Assembly (NCBI GenBank): GCA_016744995.1
Contig: JADGDG010000001.1
Span: forward strand, 722,011-786,010
Reading direction: 5' to 3'
DNA length: 64,000 nucleotides
Origin: Gammaproteobacteria bacterium
Lineage (GTDB): Bacteria; Pseudomonadota; Gammaproteobacteria; GRL18
Part shown: in pieces, positions 29,474 to 37,498 of the stretch
Position numbering within the stretch: position 1 is the stretch's first letter
Layout of the letters: each line of letters opens with the position of its first letter
Program-made: the position numbers and the translations under genes
Notes under the pieces: model-generated
Database searches by the model: none
The model's input: the letters and a program-made list of their open reading frames with translations, nothing else
Told to the model about the DNA's origin: nothing

Positions 29474-29510
29474 CCCGGCTTTATTTTTTATAGATGAGAT
29501 CGTTTGAGTA

Positions 29511-30572
29511 ATGAAACCACAAGCAATGGAAAAACAACGTAAGGCAGTTGCTTTAATCTCTGGTGGACTGGATTCCATGCTGGCAGTTAAAGTCATTCAG
29601 GATCAGGGTATTCACGTCGAGGGAATTAATTTTTTTACCGGATTTTGTGTCGAAGGTCATACTCATGCTGTGCGTAAAAAGCATAAAGACAAACAAAAGC
29701 GCAATAATGCCCTCTGGGTTGCAGAGCAGTTGGGGATCAAACTGCACATTGTTGATGTGGTGGAAGAATATAAGGATATCTTATTAAATCCTGTGCATGG
29801 TTATGGCAAAAACGTCAATCCCTGCCTGGATTGTAAAACGTTTATGGTCAAAAAAGCGGTTGAATGGATTAAAGAGCATGATTTTGATTTCATAATTACC
29901 GGTGAAGTTGTGGGCCAACGGCCAATGTCACAGCGCAAAGAGACTATGCCTGTTGTTGCCAAAAATTCTGGCAGTGCTGACTTGCTGGTCAGACCGCTCA
30001 GTGCCCGGCAGTTACCGGCGACTCTGCCTGAGCGTGAGGGCTGGCTGAAACGGGAACAAATGTATGACTTTAGTGGTCGCACCCGAAAGCCGCAAATGGC
30101 TCTGGCCAAACAATATGGTTTTGATGATTATGCACAGCCCGCAGGTGGCTGCTGTATGCTGACGGATGAAAATTATGCCGTTAAGTTAATAGATATGTGG
30201 GACAATCGTCCCAGTCGTGAATATGAGCTGGATGATATTATTATGCTGAAGATGGGACGGCATTTTCGTCTGGCACCTCATTTAAAAATTATTATTGGCC
30301 GCGAAGAAGGTGAAAATAATTTTATGCAGGGTTACAAAGGTCTGTTTGTTTCAATTTTCCCCACCAGCCATCCCGGAGCCTTGTGTCTGGTTGACGGTGA
30401 ATTTAAATCGGCTGTTGAATTAAACCAGGCACTGGCACTTGTTGCTCGTTATAGTCAGGGGAAAAATGCACCGGAAGTGACATTGAGTGTGCGCCAGATT
30501 GACGGCACTGAAAAGGAATATAATATCGCTCCAATGGCAGTTGATGATATTAATAAGGAGTGGATTATATGA
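29511..30572 (+). CDS. PP-loop tRNA thiolation-type enzyme (MnmA/ThiI-like)
   Basis: A 353-residue adenine-nucleotide alpha-hydrolase protein. The ATP-binding PP-loop is SGGLDSMLA (residues ~17-25). Candidate sulfur-handling cysteines are in NPCLDCKTFM and AGGCCMLTD, and TGEVVGQRPMSQ is typical of this subgroup, often annotated as a thiouridylase-like tRNA enzyme. The family is related to MnmA and ThiI but lacks the THUMP domain of ThiI. The C-terminal ~100 residues form a separate small domain. The gene overlaps a TusA-like gene by 4 bp (ATGA), strongly suggesting a sulfur donor/acceptor pair. The target RNA or cofactor is not evident. Confidence 0.8.
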   Translation: MKPQAMEKQRKAVALISGGLDSMLAVKVIQDQGIHVEGINFFTGFCVEGHTHAVRKKHKDKQKRNNALWVAEQLGIKLHIVDVVEEYKDILLNPVHGYGKNVNPCLDCKTFMVKKAVEWIKEHDFDFIITGEVVGQRPMSQRKETMPVVAKNSGSADLLVRPLSARQLPATLPEREGWLKREQMYDFSGRTRKPQMALAKQYGFDDYAQPAGGCCMLTDENYAVKLIDMWDNRPSREYELDDIIMLKMGRHFRLAPHLKIIIGREEGENNFMQGYKGLFVSIFPTSHPGALCLVDGEFKSAVELNQALALVARYSQGKNAPEVTLSVRQIDGTEKEYNIAPMAVDDINKEWII

Positions 30573-30856
30573 GCCATCAGCCAGATAAGAGCCATCAGCC
30601 AGCAGATATGAGCCTTGAGCATGACAAGGATCATCAATTGGATGCACGTCGCTTACTTTGCCCTTTGCCAGTAATTCGTACTCAGGATGCCATTGCAAAG
30701 CTTCAAGTTGGAGAATTGTTAACAGTCACCAGCACTGATCCGGGTGCAAAAATGGATATACCCTGCTGGTGCCGAATTAATGGCCATGAGGTGGTAGAAA
30801 TTAAAGAGCAGGATCATGAAATTATTATTACTATCCGGGTTATGGCAGAAAAGTAA
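30569..30856 (+). CDS. TusA-family sulfur carrier protein
   Basis: A 95-residue TusA-like protein. The sulfur-carrying Cys is in the family motif LDARRLLCPLPVIRTQDAI (residues ~28-46). I chose ATG 30569, with AAGGAG eight bases upstream, over a GTG at 30560. The first ~25 residues form an extension rich in SHQP/H/D absent from usual TusA. Its DNA is two units of an 18-bp repeat related to the array in gmhB. TusA proteins relay persulfide sulfur for tRNA thiolation or, in sulfur oxidisers, to the Dsr/Hdr pathway. The PP-loop enzyme directly upstream is the likely recipient. Confidence 0.87.
   Translation: MSHQPDKSHQPADMSLEHDKDHQLDARRLLCPLPVIRTQDAIAKLQVGELLTVTSTDPGAKMDIPCWCRINGHEVVEIKEQDHEIIITIRVMAEK
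30571..30606. repeat. Two 18-bp repeat units at the 5' end of tusA-like gene
   Basis: GAGCCATCAGCCAGATAA (30571-30588) and GAGCCATCAGCCAGCAGA (30589-30606) match the gmhB array consensus over the first ~11-12 bases; a degenerate third unit follows. Here the repeat is read on the opposite relative strand. Confidence 0.7.
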
Positions 30857-30993
30857 TAAATATGTAATATTAATTCTTGCTTATATTAATAATATCTAAT
30901 ATACTTATCCCACGTTGAAACACAATACAAAAATTAATCAACAAATTAATACATTTATAAAACACACACAAAATTCATACTGGAGAGTATAAA

Positions 30994-31422
30994 ATGAAAA
31001 AATTAATTATTGCCTCTGCAATCATCACATCTGTTATTTCTATGTCTGCTAATGCCTTTTGGGGTGATGACAGCAATTCCAACACTAACTGGAATGGCAA
31101 CACCAATAACAACATGAACAACAATGCCTACGGAAATGGTTATGGCAATGGTTGGGGTGACGGCAGCATGGACAGTGATATGGATGGTGACTTCGAAATC
31201 ACAATTAAAGCACGTGGTCGTGGCCGTGGTAAAGGAAATACACGTGGTTCAGCTTATGGAAGTGGTGACAGCCGTTATAATGGCTACAATAACATGGACA
31301 ATCGTTTCAATGGTTATAATAACTATTCTAACCAGGGTAATGGTTATTATCCTCGTCCAGTACAGGCGCCTGTTGCCCCAGCTGCGGCACCAGCTCCTGT
31401 AGCAAAACAAGCAGCTAAATAA
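30994..31422 (+). CDS. Secreted Asn/Gly-rich protein, sulfur globule protein-like
   Basis: A 142-residue low-complexity protein. The signal peptide (MKKLIIASAIITSVISMSANA) is followed by FWGDD, long Asn/Gly/Tyr-rich stretches, an acidic MDSDMDGDFEITIKARGRG block with an RGRGRGK segment, then GYNN/NGYY repeats and an Ala/Pro tail. This composition and order resemble the sulfur globule envelope proteins (SgpA/SgpB type), which coat intracellular or periplasmic sulfur. A TusA-like gene lies just upstream. GGAGAG lies eight bases before ATG. The composition could also fit a generic Asn-rich structural protein, so this is a probable call. Confidence 0.6.
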   Translation: MKKLIIASAIITSVISMSANAFWGDDSNSNTNWNGNTNNNMNNNAYGNGYGNGWGDGSMDSDMDGDFEITIKARGRGRGKGNTRGSAYGSGDSRYNGYNNMDNRFNGYNNYSNQGNGYYPRPVQAPVAPAAAPAPVAKQAAK

Positions 31423-31485
31423 ATATCTGCTTGCTTTAACTGCCCGGCATTAGTTTGCTCAGGCAGTTGCTGTAAACAATTTTTT

Positions 31486-31541
31486 AAAAAGCCCGTTTCA
31501 CTCATTTTATTGCTAAATGACAGTGAAACGGGCTTTTTTTT
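31486..31541. terminator. Strong bidirectional intrinsic terminator
   Basis: AAAAAGCCCGTTTCACT (31486-31502) pairs perfectly over 17 bp with 31522-31538, and a run of eight T follows the plus-strand stem. On the minus strand the stem is followed by TTTTT, so it can also end transcripts of the small minus ORF at 31551. Confidence 0.93.
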
Positions 31542-31550
31542 GCCAAATTT

Positions 31551-31664
31551 TTATAAATTAGAGTATCCTACGCACTGTTTTGGGGCATAAGAACTTACTT
31601 CTTTAGGGGCAATATGGGTTCTTTTACCTTTATATCGATTACGTCTAAGCTTAAAGCTTGCCAT
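31551..31664 (-). CDS. Small basic protein of unknown function
   Basis: A 37-codon ORF with an AGGAG Shine-Dalgarno five to six bases upstream of ATG (31664). The product is strongly basic in its first half (ASFKLRRNRYKGKRTH) and ends in SSYAPKQCVGYSNL. An upstream in-frame start would give 74 residues but without a ribosome-binding site. A perfect terminator lies directly downstream. Its start region overlaps the plus-strand glnN promoter, so the two may be divergent. No family is recognised. Confidence 0.45.
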   Translation of the reverse strand: MASFKLRRNRYKGKRTHIAPKEVSSYAPKQCVGYSNL

Positions 31665-31692
31665 TATCACTCCTGGCAAATCGTGGTATAAT
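31664..31692 (+). promoter_or_regulatory. Sigma-70-type promoter of glnN
   Basis: TTATCA (31664-31669, four of six -35 bases) is followed by a 17-bp spacer and TATAAT (31687-31692), with an upstream TG making an extended -10. The predicted start near 31699 gives a ~95-nt leader for glnN. Confidence 0.65.
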
Positions 31693-31794
31693 AATTGCTT
31701 CCAAAATACGCATCCTTGTTGTGCTGAGTCATTATGGAATGATGTCTGAGCATTGCAAACAAAATATTTAGTCATTAAAGCAGAGGAATACAGA

Positions 31795-33969
31795 ATGAGT
31801 GGAAATGAATCACGCCTTCAAGCGATTTACCAGATCACAAATCGTGAAATTTTAGAAATAGAAAAAACTGAGCCGCTGAAAGATATCTGGGGATGCGATG
31901 TTTTTAACCTGGCAAAAATGGAAGATTCTCTTTCAAAAAATGCTTATAAAGCCATCAAGAAAACTGTAAAAACGGGAGAGCCTCTTGATTCAGCTACTGC
32001 AGATATTGTTGCTGCAGCGATGAAAGAGTGGGCCGTTTCTAAAGGTGTTAAATTCTATTCTCACATTTTCTATCCTCTGACTCATGCCACTGCTGAAAAG
32101 CATGATGGCTTTATTATCACTAATTCTGATGGTAATGCTATTACTGAATTTACCGGCAGTCTACTGATCAAAGGTGAGCCAGATGGTTCATCCTTCCCTA
32201 ATGGCAGTATCCGTATGACCAATGCTGCACGTGGTTATACTGCATGGGATCCCACCAGCCCGGTTTATGTTCAGCATACTGATAATGGTGCAACACTGAT
32301 GATCCCGTGTGTATTCATGTCATGGACAGGTGAAGCTCTGGATAAGAAAATTCCTCTTTTACGTTCAAATGATGCTATGAACAAAGCGGGCAACAGAGTG
32401 CTTTCATTGATGGGTGAAGAAGAAATTGCTCCTCTGAATTCCAGTTGTGGTGCTGAGCAGGAATACTTTCTGGTTGATTGCAACTTTGCCAATAGTCGCC
32501 CGGATTTATTATTAACAGGTCGTACCTTGTTTGGCGCGCCTTCTGCAAAAGGTCAGGAGTTTGATGATCATTACTTTGGTGCGATTCCAGCTCGCGTCCA
32601 GGTTTATATGCAGGATGTTGAAGATCAGCTGTACCGCCTGGGTATCCCGGCTAAAACTCACCACAACGAAGTTGCTCCTGGTCAATTCGAAATTGCACCC
32701 TATTTTGAAGCAGCTAATGTCGCCGCTGACCACCAGCAGATGTTAATGACTATTTTAAAAGGCACCGCTAAGAAACACGGTTTCATTTGTTTATTACATG
32801 AAAAGCCTTTTGCCGGAATCAATGGTTCTGGTAAACACGTTAACTGGTCTGTGGGCAATGCCACACAGGGCAACCTGCTGGATCCAGGCCGTACTCCCCA
32901 TGATAATCTGAATTTCTTATTATTCTGTGGTGCGGTCATCCGTGGAGTCAATCAATTTGGTCCATTATTGCGCGCAGTGATTGCTTCTGCAGGAAATGAC
33001 CATCGCCTGGGAGCCAATGAAGCACCTCCTGCGATCTTATCTGTTTATCTTGGTTCACAGCTTGAAAAAGTGTATGAAGATATCAAAGAGGGTAAGCTGC
33101 TAAAAGCCGAAAGTGGTGGTGAAATGGATTTGGGGCTAACTCAGATCCTGAACTTTGAACGCGATCCGGGTGACCGTAATCGTACTTCTCCATTTGCTTT
33201 TACCGGTAACCGTTTTGAGTTTCGTGCTGTTGGTTCTGCACAATCGGTTTCAGGTCCACTGATTGTTATGAATACCATGCTTGCAGACTCTCTGAGCTGG
33301 ATTGGGGATAAGCTTGAAGCAGAACTAAAATCAGGTGCTGAAAAAACTGCAGCAGTAATTAATGTACTTCAGGAATTGATTAAGGACAATGGCAATGCGG
33401 TCTTTGGTGGTGATGGTTACTCCAGTGAGTGGCATGAAGCTGCAGTTAAAGAGCGTGGCCTGAAAAATATCCCTACCACGGCTGATGCTCTTCCTGCATT
33501 TCAGGATGATGCGGTAAAAGCACTATTTGAAAGCACTGGAGTTCTTACTCCGGTTGAGCTTGCCAGTCGTTATGAAGTGTATGCTGAGCAATATATTCTC
33601 TCCATTGAAGTGGAAGCGAAGCTGGTGGTTGATATGGCAACTACTTCAATCTATCCAGCGGCAACTCGTTACCTGTCAGAATTATCAATGACAGCCTCAG
33701 GTCTGGGTGAGATGGGTATTGAAATAGATAACTCAACTGCAAAAACTGTGGCTACTGAAGCCAATGAGATGATGGCAGCAGTAACAAGTCTTAGTGAAGC
33801 AATGACTAAAGAAGACTTTGCAACAACTGATGATCATACACAGTACTTTGCCACTGAAATTCGTGCTTTGATGGATGCAGTTCGTGTGCATGCTGATGCA
33901 CTTGAGACAGTTGTTGCTGATGAGTTATGGCCTCTGCCTAAGTATCATGAAATGTTGTTTATTAAGTAA
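31795..33969 (+). CDS. glnN: Type III glutamine synthetase (GlnN)
   Basis: A 724-residue GSIII enzyme, making glutamine from glutamate, ammonia and ATP. GSIII is a dodecamer quite unlike GSI. The family pattern is clear: IWGCDVFNLAKM, KFYSHIFYPLTHATAEKHDGF, SCGAEQEYFLVD, THHNEVAPGQFEIAP and INGSGKHVNWSVG (metal and glutamate site), and DRNRTSPFAFTGNRFEFRAVG. The ATG at 31795 has AGAGGAA upstream; the frame is open further but without a signal. GSIII next to a GSI (35763) gives the cell two unrelated glutamine synthetases. The stop codon lies inside the target duplication of a MITE. Confidence 0.95.
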   Translation: MSGNESRLQAIYQITNREILEIEKTEPLKDIWGCDVFNLAKMEDSLSKNAYKAIKKTVKTGEPLDSATADIVAAAMKEWAVSKGVKFYSHIFYPLTHATAEKHDGFIITNSDGNAITEFTGSLLIKGEPDGSSFPNGSIRMTNAARGYTAWDPTSPVYVQHTDNGATLMIPCVFMSWTGEALDKKIPLLRSNDAMNKAGNRVLSLMGEEEIAPLNSSCGAEQEYFLVDCNFANSRPDLLLTGRTLFGAPSAKGQEFDDHYFGAIPARVQVYMQDVEDQLYRLGIPAKTHHNEVAPGQFEIAPYFEAANVAADHQQMLMTILKGTAKKHGFICLLHEKPFAGINGSGKHVNWSVGNATQGNLLDPGRTPHDNLNFLLFCGAVIRGVNQFGPLLRAVIASAGNDHRLGANEAPPAILSVYLGSQLEKVYEDIKEGKLLKAESGGEMDLGLTQILNFERDPGDRNRTSPFAFTGNRFEFRAVGSAQSVSGPLIVMNTMLADSLSWIGDKLEAELKSGAEKTAAVINVLQELIKDNGNAVFGGDGYSSEWHEAAVKERGLKNIPTTADALPAFQDDAVKALFESTGVLTPVELASRYEVYAEQYILSIEVEAKLVVDMATTSIYPAATRYLSELSMTASGLGEMGIEIDNSTAKTVATEANEMMAAVTSLSEAMTKEDFATTDDHTQYFATEIRALMDAVRVHADALETVVADELWPLPKYHEMLFIK

Positions 33970-33971
33970 AT

Positions 33972-34132
33972 GTAACTACTCAGCATATTCATCTTTTACC
34001 TGATTTCTGCGTTATTTTCGTACTCAAATGGTCACATATACTTATATGCTCACACAACGCCTGTGGCGCCCATAAAGGGCCATGCGAAAATGCCTTGAAC
34101 TCAGGCAAAATCTAAACACGCTGAATAGTTAC
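33972..34132. mobile_element. MITE-like element, copy 1 (161 bp), with 8-bp target duplication
   Basis: The element begins GTAACTACTCAGC and ends GCTGAATAGTTAC, inverted ends matching over about 17 bp with three mismatches. It is bounded on both sides by AAGTAAAT (33964-33971 and 34133-34140). It has no coding capacity. The 8-bp duplication and GTAA ends fit what is known of IS66-family elements, so it may be mobilised by such a transposase. Copy 2 (43622-43823) shares most of the interior; this copy has two internal deletions relative to it. Confidence 0.9.
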
Positions 34133-34232
34133 AAGTAAATTAGCTTTCTTTATCCTTTAAAGAAGTATTTACTGCCAGGCACTTGAGTGTCTTACCCGTA
34201 ATAAAAATGGGTAAGAGGCTTATGCTCCCGGC

Positions 34233-34265
34233 AAAAAAAGCCACTATTTATAGTGGCTTTTTTTT
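34233..34265. terminator. Intrinsic terminator downstream of glnN
   Basis: AAAAAAAGCCACTA (34233-34246) and TAGTGGCTTTTTTT (34251-34264) form a perfect 14-bp stem with a TTTA loop and a T-run. It now lies ~265 bp from the glnN stop because of the MITE insertion. A second small hairpin (CTTACCC / GGGTAAG, 34191-34215) precedes it. Confidence 0.88.
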
Positions 34266-34318
34266 GTGTCTCACGTATGATTCTAATAATAAATATTCAT
34301 GCAGGTCAGCCCTACCTT

Positions 34319-35455
34319 ATGCCAAATAATAATGAACGCTATCAGTTAACCACCCGAGTAACTATTGTCGGTGCTGTGGTCAATTTTATTCTGGCAATAA
34401 TTAAGATCTTTATTGGTAGTATTGGTCATTCACACGCCTTGATAGTTGATGGTATACATTCATTTTCAGATTTGCTCAGTGATGCTCTGGTGGTTTTTGC
34501 GGCAAAAAAAGGTAATAAATCACCCGATGATGACCATCCCTACGGTCATGCTCGTATAGAAACAGCCTTTGCTGCTGTTTTAGGCGGTATTTTAATTGCC
34601 GTTGGTGTTGGTATTGTTATTGATGCACTGGAAAGATTGACCTCCGGGGATGTTGTGACACCAGAAAGTATGACAATCTGGGTAGCATTAATCTCTGTTT
34701 TATCAAAAGAAGCTCTCTATCGTTACACTCTCATCTATGCCAGGCGTCTGAATTCACCCATACTCAAAGCCAATGCATGGCATCATCGCAGTGATGCAAT
34801 TTCATCCATTGTGGTGCTTGTTGGTATTGCAGGAAGCATGTCAGGTATCCCTTATCTGGATGCGGCGGCGGCAGTCATTGTCTCTATGATGATTGCAAAA
34901 ATAGGCTGGGAAATTGCTAAAGAAAGTATCGAGCAGTTAGTTGATAAAGGGCTTGATCCTAAGAAGGTTCAACATATCAGTTCACATATCACTGATATAC
35001 CCGGAGTGAACCATATGCATATGTTGCGCAGCAGACAAATGGGAGCGGATGCATTATTAGATGTGCATATTGAAGTTGCACCGCAGCTAAGTGTCTCCGA
35101 GGGACATCGTATCAGTGATGAAGTGAGTAAAGGTTTAACCAGAGAGTTCCCTGATATTGCCCAGGTTCTGGTACATATTGATCCTGAAGATGATGAAGAA
35201 GATTCCAGTTGTTCTCACTTACCACTGAGGAAAGAAATATTAGGAGACTTAGAGCAGCATTGGCAGCATATTGAGCAATCAAAATTAATTGAAGATGTTG
35301 TTTTGCACTATCTTAACGGCAAAGTCAGTGTCCAGCTTATTTTGCCCTTGTCTGTTTTATCAGCAGTTGATAAACCTGATACCCTGTTAAAAGAATTTAC
35401 TTCAGTGGTGGAAAAATTAAATTATATAGTCAATCTTGAATTACTCTATCGCTAA
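34319..35455 (+). CDS. Cation diffusion facilitator (FieF-like) transporter
   Basis: A 378-residue CDF antiporter that exports divalent metals (iron, zinc or similar) in exchange for protons. Metal-site residues are visible in HSFSDLLSDAL (TM2) and HHRSDAISS (TM5), with HPYGHARIET between. About six hydrophobic helices occupy residues 10-215, and a cytosolic domain begins near VNHMHMLRSRQMGADALLDV. The last ~85 residues extend beyond FieF (~300). I chose ATG 34319 because the longer frame would start within the glnN terminator. No clear Shine-Dalgarno is present. Confidence 0.87.
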   Translation: MPNNNERYQLTTRVTIVGAVVNFILAIIKIFIGSIGHSHALIVDGIHSFSDLLSDALVVFAAKKGNKSPDDDHPYGHARIETAFAAVLGGILIAVGVGIVIDALERLTSGDVVTPESMTIWVALISVLSKEALYRYTLIYARRLNSPILKANAWHHRSDAISSIVVLVGIAGSMSGIPYLDAAAAVIVSMMIAKIGWEIAKESIEQLVDKGLDPKKVQHISSHITDIPGVNHMHMLRSRQMGADALLDVHIEVAPQLSVSEGHRISDEVSKGLTREFPDIAQVLVHIDPEDDEEDSSCSHLPLRKEILGDLEQHWQHIEQSKLIEDVVLHYLNGKVSVQLILPLSVLSAVDKPDTLLKEFTSVVEKLNYIVNLELLYR

Positions 35456-35466
35456 AAATATCATAA

Positions 35467-35526
35467 CGAACCAAAATGGTGCTAATTGATATTTGCTGTA
35501 TCATTTTGGTGCATTGTTTTGGTGCG
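35467..35526 (+). promoter_or_regulatory. Three NtrC-like binding sites upstream of glnA
   Basis: The sequence matches the NtrC pattern TGCACC-N5-GGTGCA three times: CGAACC-AAAAT-GGTGCT (35467-35483), TGTATC-ATTTT-GGTGCA (35497-35513) and TGCATT-GTTTT-GGTGCG (35510-35526). The right half is near perfect each time, with 4/6 in the left half. They lie ~240-300 bp before glnA and the ntrB-ntrC genes are close downstream. A matching -24/-12 sigma-54 promoter with correct spacing was not found by eye. Confidence 0.65.
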
Positions 35527-35762
35527 TCAGGCAGGTGGAACTTATTAGCTCAAAACTAATAATATAAAACTCTATTGCAATCATTTTTAATTTATCCTTG
35601 TACAATCGACATCTTTTCTAAATATTTGATAATTGTAAAACCTTCAGTTAATCTAAAGAATTAAAGTGCTTTTAATATTGCTTGTAACTTCCCCCTTTTG
35701 CAAAATAGGGAAAGTCTAAACCTAAATTTTTAATATCTTTTCTGGAATTTTGGAGACAAAGA

Positions 35763-37166
35763 ATGTCTGATGTTTTAAAAATGATCGAAGAAAACGGTGT
35801 GAAGTTTGTAGATTTTCGCTTCACTGATACTCATGGAAAAGAGCAGCATGTGAGTGTGCCTGCTAAAACAGTCGATGCCAGTACGTTTGAAGATGGTAAA
35901 ATGTTTGACGGCTCTTCAATTTCAGGTTGGAAGGGGATTAATGATTCCGATATGATTTTAATGCCTGATGCTGCGACTGCAGTGATGGATCCTTTCACGG
36001 ATGAGCCTACCATTATTATTACCTGTGATATTGTTGAGCCATTGACGATGCAGGGCTATGAGCGAGATCCCCGTTCCGTGGCTAAACGTGCGATTGATTA
36101 TTTAAAATCGACCGGTATTGGTGATGAAGCATATTTTGGTCCTGAGCCGGAATTTTTTATTCTTGATGATGTTCGTTGGGGCTCAGATATGAGTGGCACC
36201 TTTGTTAAGGTGGATTCTGAAGAGTCTGAGTGGAACTCTGAAAAAGTGTATCATGATGGTAATATGGGACATAGACCGGGAGTAAAAGGTGGTTATTTCC
36301 CTGTGCCTCCGGTTGATTCTCTGCATGATATTCGGGCACAGATGTGTCTGACACTGGAAGAAATGGGTCAGGAAGTTGAAGTTCATCACCATGAAGTAGC
36401 AACAGCAGGTCAATGTGAAATTGGTGTTAAATTTAATACCCTGATATGTAAGGCAGATGAAGTCCAGCAAATGAAGTATGTGATCCACAATGTCTCGCAT
36501 GCTTATGGTAAAACAGCGACTTTTATGCCCAAGCCCATTGTCGGCGATAATGGCTCGGGTATGCATGTGCATCAGTCTATTTTTAAAGATGGTGAAAATC
36601 TATTCTCCGGGGATGGTTATGCAGGTTTGTCTGAGACTGCTCTGTACTACATTGGCGGCATTATTAAACATGCCAGGGCATTGAATGCTTTTACTAATGC
36701 CTCGACCAATAGTTATAAACGTCTGGTGCCGGGATTCGAAGCGCCTGTCATGCTGGCTTATTCTGCTCGAAATCGCTCAGCAGCGATTCGTATTCCCTAT
36801 GAATCAAACCCTAAGGGACGTCGGGTTGAAGTTCGTTTCCCCGATCCAACGGCAAATCCGTATCTGGCTTTTTCTGCAATGCTGTTAGCAGGTCTGGATG
36901 GTATCCAGAATAAGATCCACCCAGGCGATCCAATGGATAAAGATTTATATGATCTGCCACCGGAAGAGGCATCAGAAATACCCACAGTGGCCAGCTCTCT
37001 GAATCAGGCTTTAGAGGCTCTGGAAAATGATATGGATTTTCTAACTGTCGGCGGCGTTTTCCCTGAAGATATGATTCAGGCCTTTATTGATCTCAAAATG
37101 GAAGAAGTCACACGCTTACGTATGACCACACATCCAATTGAATTTGATATGTATTATAGCTGTTAA
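35763..37166 (+). CDS. glnA: Type I glutamine synthetase (GlnA)
   Basis: A 467-residue GSI-beta enzyme, the main ammonia-assimilating glutamine synthetase. Motifs are [63 protein letters not shown] (ATP-site signature), and [20 protein letters not shown]. The adenylylation site is the Tyr in [10 protein letters not shown] (~residue 398), so GlnE control is likely. The ATG has TTGGAGA upstream. Upstream NtrC-like sites and downstream ntrB-ntrC make a nitrogen-regulated locus. A strong terminator follows. Confidence 0.97.
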   Translation: MSDVLKMIEENGVKFVDFRFTDTHGKEQHVSVPAKTVDASTFEDGKMFDGSSISGWKGINDSDMILMPDAATAVMDPFTDEPTIIITCDIVEPLTMQGYERDPRSVAKRAIDYLKSTGIGDEAYFGPEPEFFILDDVRWGSDMSGTFVKVDSEESEWNSEKVYHDGNMGHRPGVKGGYFPVPPVDSLHDIRAQMCLTLEEMGQEVEVHHHEVATAGQCEIGVKFNTLICKADEVQQMKYVIHNVSHAYGKTATFMPKPIVGDNGSGMHVHQSIFKDGENLFSGDGYAGLSETALYYIGGIIKHARALNAFTNASTNSYKRLVPGFEAPVMLAYSARNRSAAIRIPYESNPKGRRVEVRFPDPTANPYLAFSAMLLAGLDGIQNKIHPGDPMDKDLYDLPPEEASEIPTVASSLNQALEALENDMDFLTVGGVFPEDMIQAFIDLKMEEVTRLRMTTHPIEFDMYYSC

Positions 37167-37206
37167 GAGTCATTAGCTGCTAAAAGCAGCTAACCTTAAG
37201 TATAAG

Positions 37207-37240
37207 AAAAGCGCCTTTAAGGAAAAGGCGCTTTTTTTTG
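37207..37240 (+). terminator. Intrinsic terminator after glnA
   Basis: AAAAGCGCCTTT (37207-37218) pairs perfectly with AAAGGCGCTTTT (37224-37235) across a five-base loop, followed by further T residues. It separates glnA from ntrB. Confidence 0.9.
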
Positions 37241-37372
37241 CACTAAAAAAGTGCATAATAGAGCTGGAAGGACATTAATAGAGCTGCTTGAAATTAATAT
37301 AAAACTTATTAAAACAATAGCTTACAAAAATAATTCAATAGAAAATGGTACTTGGTTTAAATATTGCTTCAG

Positions 37373-37445
37373 TAGCTTTAAATAGAGTAGCTTCAAATAC
37401 TTTAATAGCCTCAAATAGAGTCGCTTTAAACAGAGCAGCTTTAAC
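37373..37445. repeat. Degenerate 15-bp tandem repeat upstream of ntrB
   Basis: Units close to TAGCTTTAAATAGAG run at 37373-37387, 37388-37402, 37406-37420 (after a 3-bp insert), 37421-37435 and a partial unit to 37445. The stretch is non-coding on the plus strand and ends 53 bp before ntrB. The rest of 37241-37372 shows nothing else. Confidence 0.75.
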
Positions 37446-37498
37446 TTATTGTTAAAGTAAATAAATAGCAGATGAATTAGAAAATCTTTTATTGACGT

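Noticed and set aside
30420-30698. Minus-strand ORF with LADGSY repeats
   Set aside because: The repeat-like peptide is the antisense of the tusA repeat units; both real genes are on the plus strand.
33972-34132. Small RNA gene between glnN and the cation transporter
   Set aside because: The conserved stretch has inverted ends and target duplications, so it is better explained as a mobile element.
35661-35701. Sigma-54 promoter for glnA
   Set aside because: TTGC -12 candidates at 35679 and 35698 lack a GG at the required -24 distance; a TGGAAC near 35536 has the wrong spacing. Not listed as a feature.
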